Shown: piece by piece, positions 12,440 to 21,840 of the stretch
Position numbering within the stretch: the stretch's first letter is position 1
How the letters are laid out: each line of letters begins with the position of its first letter
Origin: Schistocephalus solidus
Lineage: Eukaryota > Platyhelminthes > Cestoda > Diphyllobothriidea > Diphyllobothriidae
Length of the DNA stretch: 64,000 nt
Reading direction: 5' to 3'
Assembly (NCBI GenBank): GCA_017591395.1
Contig: WEDG01011811.1
Location: 1-64,000, forward strand
Translations under genes and position numbers: made by a program
The notes under the pieces: model-generated
Databases searched by the model: none
What the model was told of the DNA's origin: nothing
The model's input: the letters and a program-made list of their open reading frames with translations, nothing else

Positions 12440-12556
12440 ACTCAAGTCTGACGACAACCTGGGGAATCAGCATCGAACATGTACCAATAAAATTTTATAT
12501 TTTCCCAAAGAACATATTTACTTTCTATTATACTTCTTGGGATGTCTGCCTTCCAA
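12440..12556 (+). repeat. second Penelope-like 3' tail, ends in (TA)n
   Basis: It carries gtctgacgacaacctgggga, tttcccaaagaacat and cttgggatgtctgcc in the same order as the tail at 11,140-11,255. It lies immediately outside the 5' side of P3 in the opposite orientation, and the TA microsatellite follows. An adjacent opposite-strand partial copy is a known habit of Penelope-like elements. Confidence 0.5.
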
Positions 12557-12559
12557 TTC

Positions 12560-12581
12560 ATATATATATATATATATATAT
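12560..12581. repeat. (TA)n microsatellite
   Basis: A pure TA tract at the left border of the SINE cluster. Confidence 0.9.
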
Positions 12582-12689
12582 GATGTATAGTGTGTTGCTC
12601 ACCGATCTGCTTAAGGAACATGTATGTTCCGTTGTGCCATAGAGCTCAGACTAGAGCCCTCGCAGGCGGTCGCATAGCGACGTGTAGTA

Positions 12690-12878
12690 TATGATGAAAT
12701 GGAACCGACAAAGACAAGGGAGACCGGAATGGCCATTTCTGACTCAAATACCAAAGGTCGCGGGTTCGAATGCGAGGTGTGCAACACTTGGGATGGGGTA
12801 TGACTGGCTGATGACGGCTAATAAGCCAGAAATGGCCATTCCGATCTCCCTTGTCTTTGTCGGTTCCATTTCATCATA
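12690..12878 (+). mobile_element. 189-bp SINE derivative with 51-bp terminal inverted repeats (unit 1)
   Basis: The first 51 bases (12,690-12,740) are the reverse complement of the last 51 (12,828-12,878) with one mismatch. Between them lie the second half of a tRNA-like head, with the B-box-like ggttcgaatgc at 12,763-12,773, and the normal SINE body. The A-box half of the head is replaced by an inverted copy of the tail. The same structure with the same internal junction recurs inverted at 13,832-14,020. Confidence 0.8.
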
Positions 12879-12893
12879 TATATATATATATAT
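12876..12893. repeat. (TA)n microsatellite
   Basis: A TA tract directly follows the 3' arm of unit 1 and precedes module M. Confidence 0.9.
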
Positions 12894-13013
12894 GATAGTG
12901 TGTGGCTCACCGATCTGCTTAAGGAACATTTATGTTCCGTTGTGCCCTGGAACTCAGACTAGAGTACTCACAGGCAGTCCCATAGCGACGTGAAGCATAT
13001 GTTGATAATTTGG

Positions 13014-13190
13014 AACCGAGAAAGACAAGGGAGACCGGAATGGTCATTTCTGGCTTATTAACCGTAATCAGCCAGTCATACCCAATCCCAAGTGTGGAAC
13101 ACCTGGGTATTCGAACCCGCGACCTTTGGTATTTGAGTCGAACGCTCATACCATTGAGCCACGGGCTCGTTGCTTTGTCGGTTGCGATCG
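13014..13190 (-). mobile_element. tRNA-derived SINE, near full length
   Basis: On the minus strand the head reads gagccacgggctc inverted (A-box region, about 13,151-13,168) and then a B-box-like gggttcgaatac (complement near 13,108-13,120). The tail contains the diagnostic ggctgattacggttaataag-type body and ends cttgtctttctcggttcc. SINEs of this kind are copied by RNA polymerase III and moved by a partner non-LTR element; the partner is not identifiable here. Confidence 0.8.
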
Positions 13191-13509
13191 GGAATATGAT
13201 GATAGTGTGTGGCTCACCGATCTTCTTAAGGAACATTTATGTTCCGTTGTGCCCTGGAACTCAGACTAAAGTACTCACACACTTGGGATTGGGTATGACT
13301 GGCTGATGACGGCTAATAAGCCAGAAATGGCCATTCCGGTCTCCCTTGTCTTTGTCGGTTCCAAATTATCAACATATGCTTCACGTCGCTATGCGACTGC
13401 CTGTGAGTACTCTAGTCTGAGTTCCAGGGCACAACGGAACATAAATGTTCCTTAAGCAGATCGGTGAGCCACACACTATCATCATATTCCCGATCGCAAC
13501 CGACAAAGC

Positions 13510-13674
13510 AACGAGCCCGTGGCTCAATGTTAGCGCGTTCGACTCGAATACCAAAGGTCGCGGGTTCGAATACCAGGTGTTCCACACTTGGGATTGGGTA
13601 TGACCGGCTGATTACGGTTAATAAGCCAGAAATGACCATTCCGGTCTCCCTTGTCTTTCTCGGTTCCAAATTAT

Positions 13675-13676
<2 letters not shown>
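13510..13676 (+). mobile_element. tRNA-derived SINE, full length
   Basis: The head begins gagcccgtggctcaatg (A-box region 13,512-13,530), followed by the B-box-like ggttcgaatacc at 13,563. The body carries tgaccggctgattacgg and gccagaaatgaccattccgg, and the tail ends tctttctcggttccaaatta before (TA)n. It is the mirror image of the 13,014-13,190 copy. Confidence 0.85.

Positions 13677-13724
<48 letters not shown>
13677..13724. repeat. (TA)n microsatellite
   Basis: A pure tract of about 24 units at the 3' end of the plus-strand SINE. Confidence 0.95.
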
Positions 13725-13727
<3 letters not shown>

Positions 13728-13831
13728 AGTGTGTGGCTCACCGATCTGCTAAAGGAACATTTATGTTCCGTTGTGCCCTGGAACTCAGACTAGAGTACTC
13801 ACAGGCAGTCGCATAGCGACGTGTAGCATAT

Positions 13832-14016
13832 GTTAATAATGTGGAACCGACAAAGACAAGGGAGACCGGAATGGCCATTTCTGGCTTATTAGCCGTCATC
13901 AGCCAGTCATACCCAATCCCAAAGGTGGAACACCTGGTATTCGAACCCGCGACCTTTGGTATTTGAGTCAGAAATGGCCATTCCGGTCTGCCTTGTCTTT
14001 GTCGGTTCCACATTAT

Positions 14017-14020
<4 letters not shown>
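13832..14020 (-). mobile_element. 189-bp SINE derivative with 51-bp terminal inverted repeats (unit 2)
   Basis: The arms 13,832-13,882 and 13,970-14,020 are reverse complements with one mismatch. Read on the minus strand it matches unit 1 along its whole length, including the junction where the inverted tail meets gactcaaatacc. The terminal flanks (gttaataat) differ slightly from unit 1. Confidence 0.8.

Positions 14021-14056
<36 letters not shown>
14020..14056. repeat. (TA)n microsatellite
   Basis: A pure TA tract at the right border of the SINE cluster. Confidence 0.95.
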
Positions 14057-14060
<4 letters not shown>

Positions 14061-14090
14061 GCGTTCACCGATCAAAATCAGCAAGACAAC

Positions 14091-14225
14091 GAGCTCGTGG
14101 CGCAGTGGGTAGAGCGTTGGACTTAAGCCCAACAGTTCGCGAGTTCGAGCATCGGGTGCTGGCTGATGACGGTTAATAAGCCAGAAATGGCCATTCCAGT
14201 TTTCCTTCTCTTTGTTGTTCATGTT
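14091..14225 (+). mobile_element. tRNA-derived SINE with a well-kept tRNA-like head
   Basis: The head gagctcgtggcgcagtgggt with agagcgttggacttaagccc and the B-box-like gagttcgagc (14,141) looks like a tRNA with a partly paired anticodon arm. The acceptor and D stems do not close properly, so this is SINE and not a working tRNA gene. The body (gctgatgacggttaataagc) and the tail to ttctctttgttg are standard for the family. Confidence 0.8.
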
Positions 14226-14230
14226 ATTCT

Positions 14231-14400
14231 GCCTAACAACATAGATAAAGGAGATTGGAATGACCATTGCTGGATTATTAACCGTTATCTGCCAGCTCTA
14301 CCCAACCTTAGGTTTTTGCAATCCCTAAGGTTCGAACCCGCGACCAACGTCCTAACCATTGAACCCTGGGCTCTGTTTCCTGTTAGTGCACGATAGCGTG
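14231..14400 (-). mobile_element. tRNA-derived SINE, diverged
   Basis: Tail complement gataaaggagattggaatga, body, gttcgaacccgcgacc (B-box complement, 14,331) and a gggctct head end are in the expected order. It faces the 14,091 copy tail to tail. Confidence 0.75.
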
Positions 14401-14929
14401 GGATGACATGATGCGGATTTGGTTTGGCTTGTGCCGTCCTCGCAGGCCTTATAAACATTATGAACCCATGACGTTGGAGTGTTGTGGAGTTTTTTGCGTC
14501 CACAGGATGCTGCATGATGTGTGAGTTGATTTCAGCCAGGGGACTTGTACGTTATGTTGTCTCCAATAAGTATCACTGGACTTTATTTCAAAAGATACAG
14601 CTGATGAGGCCAAATTAGACAGAAATTACGGTTATTGAGACCTTTGTTCATAAAAACATCGCGTAGTTTCTCCTTGCAAACCTTTTCCTGTGGCTTTACC
14701 TTTTTCCTCGTTTTCTACTTCCTTTCCTTTACGATGCAAATATATTCCCCTGTCCCTTGTCAGGTAATAGAACGCACCACACACTGATTTTTCACCTCTC
14801 GCACGACTTAACGCTTCAACCACGTGGCAGCCTGAGAAGAAGCACGTTGTAACCATGCCGTGCATGATGAAACAGCTGCAGTGTCGGAAACCTGATAAAA
14901 CACGTTTCCTCCTTTCGCTATTGCTGTTA

Positions 14930-14993
14930 CTTCGCACACGAGGCAGCGATAGAGAGAGTGAGAGAGCGCGCGCCAGGAAGGAGGAGACACAGG

Positions 14994-15037
<44 letters not shown>

Positions 15038-15270
15038 GGTAGAAGCGGGAGTGTGCGATTGATGTTAGCGTGCGACGCAAAACCCCGAGCCCGACGCACT
15101 TAGCGCACTCGCTGCACACTTACGCTCGCTCCTGCGCGTTGGCCACGGGCCAAGATAGCGTGCGTGGCACGTGCGCCAATTCCAAGCGCTGATGGCCGCG
15201 TGCGTGGGGCAGTCGTGAGATCGATCGGAGCAGAAGGCAGCGGCTTTTTCGAGCACGAGCGTCTGTTATC
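14930..15270. promoter_or_regulatory. CpG-rich segment, possible promoter or 5' UTR
   Basis: CG dinucleotides are far denser here than in the flanking AT-rich DNA (for example gcgcgcgcc, gcgacgcaaaacc, cgctcgctcctgcgcg). It contains a (GA)n tract and is followed by a short frame at 15,271-15,330 starting ATGGCGAG. The short frame ends in GCGTAA; the gtaaaa there could equally be a splice donor. No downstream exon was identified. Confidence 0.25.
15001..15038. repeat. (GA)n microsatellite
   Basis: An uninterrupted GA tract of about 19 units, with shorter GA runs just upstream. Confidence 0.95.
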
Positions 15271-15544
15271 ATGGCGAGAGGTGTAAAGAGGGCGAGGGCT
15301 GAGAGACTGGACGGCGGGGAGAAGGCGTAAAATGATGGTTCTGAAGAATTGGACCTACCGCATAACCACCTCTTCCCAGATGGGGCAACGTGGCGTGGTA
15401 GAACCCAATGGTTTAGCCATGCCTTCGCTCTGTGTTAGCCTCATTTCTGATGTGTAAGCACTTCTAAAGGTCTGAAAGGTTATTATGTAGGCTTCCTATT
15501 TTTCGCAAGGTCGTCAAAAACCGTATCTTAGAACGAAGTAGCAA

Positions 15545-15600
15545 CAAATACAAGGGAGACTGGGATGGCTATTTCTGGCTTATTGGCCGTTGTAAGGCAG
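15545..15600 (-). mobile_element. SINE tail fragment
   Basis: caagggagactgggatggct then atttctggcttattggccg matches the complement of the SINE body and tail. No head is present. Confidence 0.6.
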
Positions 15601-15654
15601 CGAGCCTTGACGATGGGCCCTGTGGAATAGCTTGAACGGTCGGATTAATAAACA

Positions 15655-16000
15655 TTTATTTCTAGCCTGTAGACTGAGAAAAGGGTTGGCTATATCAGGA
15701 GGAAATAAATCGTCTACAAAATCCCATGTTCTAATTGTAACGCAGTCTACTTTGGCCAACCCGGGAAATCGCTATCTACCCGTATATATGAGCCAGAGGT
15801 AGCGACGAAGAGATTATAGCATTAATCCCAGATAGGCGTGCACCCACTGCATACAGGAAATAACTTCAGTTGGACGAAAACTCAGATAGTTGCCGCCTGT
15901 CCAACAACGAAGGACCCAGAATTCCTGGAAGAAATGCAAAATTTTCAAGTAGGTGGATGCAGCCAAGTCCGATTGGGTAAATAAGTGCAGTCGACACCTT
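15655..16000 (+). pseudogene. Penelope-like GIY-YIG fragment P4
   Basis: The translation IVYKIPCSNCNAVYFGQPG, then KSLSTRIYEPEVATKR, follows P2's YEIPCTNCDAVYCGLTGKSL pattern. It continues through GVHPLHTGNNFSWTKTQIV to FLEEMQ. Stops follow the EVATKRL segment. The RT is absent, so this is a 5'-truncated remnant of the P2 subfamily. Confidence 0.7.
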
Positions 16001-16139
16001 TAAGCATGCACATCCGGCAACCACAGGATGTTGTATACGGCTACGGGAAAAATTGAACAGTTTTTACACAATGCCTGTGGGTTGGACGACAAACCGAAAA
16101 ACCATTTTCGAAAATTTTATTATAAAGTTTGTAGCATTC

Positions 16140-16800
16140 CCAGATAAGTTAGTCTGTTCGAATCTCAGCACCACAAACATTGGGTATGGTATGGCCGGCT
16201 AACGGCGGTTATTAAGCCAGAACTGTCCACTCCAGTCTACAGTGCTGTTGTCAACACCATGCTCTCAGCTTATTTGTGCATATTGTTAAGTTATTTTGAA
16301 GGTGAATTCATCGATAGGAACAATGGTTTTATGATTCAGTGGTAGAGCGCTGAAATTGATAACGCTGGATGACCAAAGAATGCGTTCAGAGGCTCATGTT
16401 CTGCAAAGCTGGGTTTGATTGAGGCTGTCTGACGATGGTTAGTAGACCGGAAATGTCCATCCCATCCTGTATTGTCTTTTTTTGGTACACCTTTCAGCAT
16501 ATATGCATGTTGTGAGGGCCAATCGCCGATCAGGTTATGAAATTTCTTCGTCCCGTCGCACCTTGGAATTCATTCAAGAGCCTTCGCCTGCCGTAGTCTT
16601 GCGAATTCTATTGATGCAGCAGAAATACAATCGATAGGGACATAGGAGACTGGCAGGGTCATTAAGGGTTAACTTATCAGCCAGCCTTGGTTACTTCCAG
16701 GTTTTAATATTCTGGAACTCTTACCCGGATTATTTGGTTATCATACCATAAGCCAAAACCACTACAGGCCCACTATCTTGTCCTGCGCGCTTAGGGCTAT
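16140..16800. mobile_element. cluster of three degenerate SINE copies with an M-like module
   Basis: A plus-strand partial copy (16,140-16,260) has gttcgaatctc and ggctaacggcggttattaag. A second plus copy (16,322-16,490) has ttcagtggtagagcgc and gacgatggttagtagaccgg. An M-like block follows at 16,520-16,640 (ccaatcgccgatca, cttggaattcattcaagagc). A minus copy (16,628-16,800) then carries ggagactggcagggtcatta and gttaacttatcagccagc. All are old and their limits are approximate. Confidence 0.5.
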
Positions 16801-18080
16801 AACCGTCTTGGTGAGGCGTTCAGTTTCTAGGACTTACTCGTCCTCTGGCTCCTTCCATGTATTAAAGTTCTAAAAGTGAAGGAGTGTAAACGTTTCGGGT
16901 TTTTTGGAAACCAATGCAAACCAAACTACCCGAGAGGGTATTGGTCATTTCAGTAAGTCCACCTGTTGGTGCTGCCTTAGCATGATTACGACCTTCATTT
17001 TTTGTTTCCACTTTAACATAACCTTCCGAATGTTGTTACGTGAGTTTTGTATTGAAGTGGGGCACAGAGAAGAAGCAGCGCCACGATAATCTCCTTCGAA
17101 ATGTTCGCTTAGTAGAGGAAAAATCTAGACCTAAATGCAATTGGTTGGTGATGTTTACAAAATAGTAGGCCCGTGAACAGAATGTACTGGTAGGGAGATA
17201 CAGAAGGTAGGATTGCCAGTCTATTCGATCAGTAAGAAAGGGGCACGAATTCTTTTATTATTGTGATGTGGAAGAAAGACTTCATTTTACTTTGGGGCTC
17301 TCTGAAATGTTATAGCTAGTCCATCTCTGGAACAACAGAGTGCCACTGGAAGAAGTCCTCAAATACTATTGTTGCCTGGTTCAGTAAGGGTCGGGAACTG
17401 TCACTAAGAGGGGAAACCCCAAACAAATCAACGAAGCCAGACTTGCAAGGCCCTGTATGCACAATTGTGGTCGTCTTTTAGGTCGAGATGCACCGGTCAA
17501 AGAAACCAATAGTGACCAAGTACGGAATTATCTGAACCCCGGCTCATGCCTTGACCGTTCATGGATGTTCGGATCATGTCAGGGTACCAATGTTATCTAC
17601 TTCTACCAACACAAGTGAAAAGCATCGACGCTGATCCTTATGATTGAAAACGAAGTAGAAGCAGGTTAAATAATACATTCTGACGAATGGCCAGCTTGTT
17701 GGCGACGTGATCAGGCTGGGTACGTTCACAAAACTGCCAATCGCTAAGAGAATTAGATTGATCCGAATACAGGTGCACCCACCCAGCAGACCGAATGAAC
17801 TTGGTTAGACAGCAATATTTGGATTTTGAAGAAAAATCGCATAGGTTCAGAGCATTTACTTCAGGGTCACTTGGATGAACACTGCTGATCTGCTTTGAAG
17901 GAGATGAAAACCACCTCGTTGCAATCCTACGCGATACTAAAAGAAGTATTTGTTTCTTTATTGTTGAAGTAACTTTTCGCAATAAAGAAAATTATATTTT
18001 AAATCTGCTTGTGATTTCTGACCGGTACCTATTAGGGTAGGAATCAAACCATAGTATAACAAAATGGTAGGAGGCACGAT
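16801..18080. other. anonymous sequence
   Basis: No element or gene was recognised. A 114-codon minus frame (17,638-17,982) has no similarity that I can name. Confidence 0.35.
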
Positions 18081-18323
18081 CTAGTAGCATTCAGCTATTC
18101 CAGTCAAGCCGGGTTTTTTCCTAGGCAAATGAGCGTACTTAACCTCATTGATAGACACGCAGGCTTTCAAAGTGTTTTCAGTGGTTTCGGGTTTCCATAA
18201 TTTTTCGCTGATTTCTAGACTTTTTTGCAAGTAAGATGTCAACAGATGAAGCGTGCCAAAGTCTTCTGGCAAAAATATTAGCTTGTGAGAGCCCACAACC
18301 CATCCGCGACCCTTGTTTTCCGC
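18081..18323 (-). CDS. possible terminal exon, unrecognised protein
   Basis: On the minus strand an open frame of 80 codons begins right after a plausible splice acceptor (ctttatcag, complement at 18,324-18,332) and ends in a stop at 18,081. The translation has mixed, globular-looking composition (for example KLIFLPEDFGTLHLLTSYLQ), unlike the low-complexity frames nearby. No ATG starts it, so it would have to be an internal-to-last exon. I do not recognise the protein, and a chance open frame of this length is possible. Confidence 0.25.
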   Translation of the reverse strand, partial: AENKGRGWVVGSHKLIFLPEDFGTLHLLTSYLQKSLEISEKLWKPETTENTLKACVSINEVKYAHLPRKKPGLTGIAECY

Positions 18324-21300
18324 CTGATAAAGTCTTCAGCTATTTTTCCGTGGTTGCTGGTAAGTCAAGCCATCGGCTTTTGGTTTCAAGGTCGTGATTT
18401 TGTTATTTCGCTTCCATCAGTGGGGGTCCGATTGTGAATTTCGTAGGGTAGGGGGGTGGGGAGGGTAAAGGAGGGGGACAATAGGTGTACACAACCCTCC
18501 TGGCAACTGACTCATATGACGCTTCAGGAGGCAAGTGTTTTCGCTGAATGCTCATTAAAAAGAAACATTTGTATAGGTGGGCACTGTCAAAAAGGGATGA
18601 ATTATTCTTCGAGGATAGGCAGATTAGAGGGTGCTCAGGATGATGCTGCAATTGCAAGTCAGAAGATGTAAATTGGGAGGAATTATCCTGTATCAAAATA
18701 TTGATAGGCTTGCGCTACTGCAGGGTCTCCGTGACACTATTCTGTGCTCAGATAACTGGATTTCGCCGTGGAATCGCCTTTGGCTTGGTTTTAGTTCGCA
18801 CGTTGTTGGGATAATTGATGACGCTCTCTAGACCACGTAAAGGGCCAACTTGTGCCCATATTGTTGCTGCGGTACAACAGGCAGACGGGGATATAATTTT
18901 TGTTGTGAATGACGTACAAAAACCTGTTCTTGTAAGTTATGCTTGCATGGCAGCTGTTTATTTTCATTGGCCACTTCGCATTGCTGTACTGGAACGCTTT
19001 CTATAAGTAACATCGTGATGCGTGTCGCAGCTTACAACATATACCTCATTGGTGGATGCAAATACACTTTCGGTTGTAGAATATGGACCTAAGTCAGTAA
19101 TAGAACAGATTTTGCACTATAGTTCAGGGCGGTACATACGCCGGTGCAATAAACTGAACGAAAGTGCCAAGTCTAACAAAAACTGTAGTAATCAACCCAA
19201 GCCCAACTGAGTGGGGGGGGGAATATGTATTCCGTATCCGACCGAATTACCCTACCAGGAAACCACTGTCAAATTGGGGAACTTGTGTTTTCCTTTGTCT
19301 CGGTATTTACCTGCCCCACTGAGTTTTCAACGTTGAAATTGGCAAGATCGCGTACACTGCGTGACCTATCATAGGCAAAACGTCGAAATTTACAAATTAT
19401 TGGTAATCTCTCGCAAATCGGAACAAATGTATGTAACAAAGCTTTTAAGTAATAACGGGTAACCTTGCAAAAATTTAGAACGTAGTGGAAATATAACAAG
19501 TATTATTACTTTGTTTAGAAATAAACAATGTTTTTTTTAAATTGTATATTCCGAAAACGTGAAAAATTGCTGTAACTTTGACGTACAAATATAAAAAGGA
19601 TTGTCAGATGAACTCTTAAACATGCTGCTTCGCGTATATTAAGAAAAAATTCCTTCCACCGGCTTTCATTTTTAGTATTTCTGGTATTGGGTTACAACGA
19701 GTGTCAGATTTCCCTTGAAATACTGCTGAATACTTCACAGTTTTCAGGGTTTTCAAGTGATCGACCATAAATTATGTCAGTTTGGCTTCAATTATAATCC
19801 TCGGTGTACATCCGATTGTGCGTTCAATTTATTTATTTCTTTATTGTGACAGATTTGGCTTTATTGCATTGGATGCATCTGCAAACAACTATGACACTGT
19901 TAATTTTTAGTGTCTGCTGCCAGAAGACCTTTTCATTGATAGAAACCAACGACTGTTTCTAAGTTAACAATAGTTTATATGTTCAACTATTCCATCATTT
20001 GAGGTATTTGTTTTGTTGTGTTATTTGTATGGATGTGTGTGAGGTGGAGAAAAGGCTAGTCTCAAGTCTTAATTTAGATAAAGTTTTGTATTCGGAGTGT
20101 CCGACAAAATCAAGCCGGGCTTTTTGAATAAAACTTGAATTTAGTTGTTTATCTATAATTGTGTACTTTGAATGCCTGAACATATTAAGGAAATGCGTTA
20201 GCATAGTCACTTTTATCCGGGATTTCCCATTATTCTTCAAATCATGTATTATTTTAGTTGGACGTTTTCTTATTAAATGCATAGGAAATGTTTCGAAATA
20301 AAGTTTATTTAGCCAAGTATTGGCAATTTTATAGGTATTTGACTTTGGGTCTAAATTATAACGAGAAGTCGACTTGTCTTTTGGAAATTGGCGTCCTTAG
20401 TCTTGCGCGCCCTTTTTCATGAACTTTTTACATTCAAGCAAAAACTTGCGCTTTAACAATTTTCACAGATTTTTTTCTTACTCATCCCTACAAAAAACCC
20501 TTACGAACATCGCTCTCGTAAGAAATAGGCCCTTGCGTATGCTTTTTTGGGCCTACTCTTTGACTTCATTCTAACCGATTTGTCGAAAGTCCTCGATCGA
20601 TCTTGTGGGCATAGAGCCCTTGCTCACGTTTGAGCCCCCGGCCCGTCAGTCTTCCCTTGACAAGGCCTATCAACTGCTATTCACACTTTAATTATTGCTT
20701 TCAAGATTTCGCCTGTGGCAGCTTTCCTGCGCAGGCAAGTGAAGGAGCACCCGTAGCCTAAGCTTGTCAGAATTAACGGTCTGTCGTCATCTTCCAGTCG
20801 CAGATCCGCTTGTCCGCGGTAGAATTATGCAGCAAGGAAAGTGAAACAAAACATCTGGACCATAAGCATTTTGGTGCATCGTGCTGTGGTTCTTCTGCGT
20901 GCAAAGAGCTTGACATAGGGTACATTCTTTTCTGCAGAAAGCACTCTGACTGCCATTCCAGTGGAGTTTTGGAGATGCCCCTCTGGCAGCCCTTTTCTTT
21001 CAGCAGAATCCGAAATCTCTTCTTCTCTCTTTTTTAATTTTATGACCAGAAGACATTTTCTTCTTCTCCAAGCAACGAACCGAACATTACTTCGAGGTGA
21101 AAATAAGTAGCAGTTGTTTGTACTTTCCCAACTCGGCTCTCTGCCCTAGCGCAGAGTCTCCTACAAATATACACAAATCCTGCTCCCTCACCTGACATTT
21201 GTTATCCAGATGCTTCTACCGCCTTCCGACCCGGGACATTCATCGACATAGATGGCTTAAGCCACGCACGCACCAGTTGACCATCCAACGACTGACACCG

Positions 21301-21550
21301 AACGACAGGAGCGCAGGGGTTTGCAATTACCCTTCTACCATGCCCTGTTATCTCAGATCTCCCACTCAACATACCTGTGCCATCTGTCACTGCACAATGA
21401 ACTAGCCACGCAGTTTTGAAATTTCCACCCCAACATCAGTTCGCTGTCTAAATACACGGGCCCGAGGAGCGTTTGGTAAAAATAGTCTCATCTACGTTTT
21501 GTCCAGTTTCTTCTCCCTCAGCGTGCCTGGGAATGGCTCAACAGGAGTTT
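18324..21550. other. anonymous sequence
   Basis: No recognisable gene or repeat. A pyrimidine-rich run near 18,440-18,480 and a short G run at 19,213 are the only simple features. Confidence 0.35.
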
Positions 21551-21559
21551 TTCGGAAAC

Positions 21560-21840
21560 TGTATTACTTTCCTGAGGGAGAGATATTTTGCTAGACGTTG
21601 AAATTGGCCTTTTTACCTCAGGAAAATTTTAAAAACATTATCAGCCACATCTCTGTTCATGCAACTTTGGTAAGTTCAGAATGCAACTGGATACATTCCT
21701 TTTTAAAATGCCAATAGGGGGTTTCATGGCAGCGTTCGAAAAACTGATCTGAATGTTTCCTTAGGCGATTTCAGGTGAACCTCCTATCTGCAATCGGTAG
21801 ATACTAATTAGATACGGCTTTCTCTAAAAATGTAAAGTGT
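21560..21840 (+). repeat. diverged dispersed repeat, member 1
   Basis: gcaactttggtaagttcaga, a tcctttttaaaa block, gcagcgttcg and acggctttctctaaaaatgt appear in the same order as acaactttgagcagttcagg, tcctttctaaaaa, gtagcgttcg and agcttttctaggg at 23,590-23,770. Similarity is modest and the class is unknown. Confidence 0.4.

Larger units (their letters stand above)
12560..14060. repeat. composite inverted-repeat cluster of SINE units
   Basis: SINE cores alternate with a module of about 120 bp (called M here) and with (TA)n tracts at 12,560, 12,876, 13,677 and 14,020. M occurs at about 12,583-12,689, 12,890-13,013, 13,195-13,280, 13,722-13,831 and, inverted, 13,352-13,495. Each M has gtggctcaccgatct, then a perfect 7-bp-stem palindrome ggaacatttatgttcc (for example 12,923-12,938; the 12,615 copy has ggaacatgtatgttcc), and most have gtcgcatagcgac. 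Two SINE cores point left and two point right, so the cluster is full of long inverted repeats. Confidence 0.85.

Noticed and set aside
13412..13793. 109-codon frames on both strands with identical C-termini
   Set aside because: They are translations of the inverted SINE and M repeats, not proteins.
14091..14163. Possible functional tRNA gene (Leu-like anticodon region)
   Set aside because: Acceptor and D stems do not pair properly, and it continues into the SINE body like the other copies.
14632..15119. Ser/Leu-rich minus-strand frames of 103-155 codons
   Set aside because: The repetitive part is antisense of the (GA)n tract; the rest is unremarkable.
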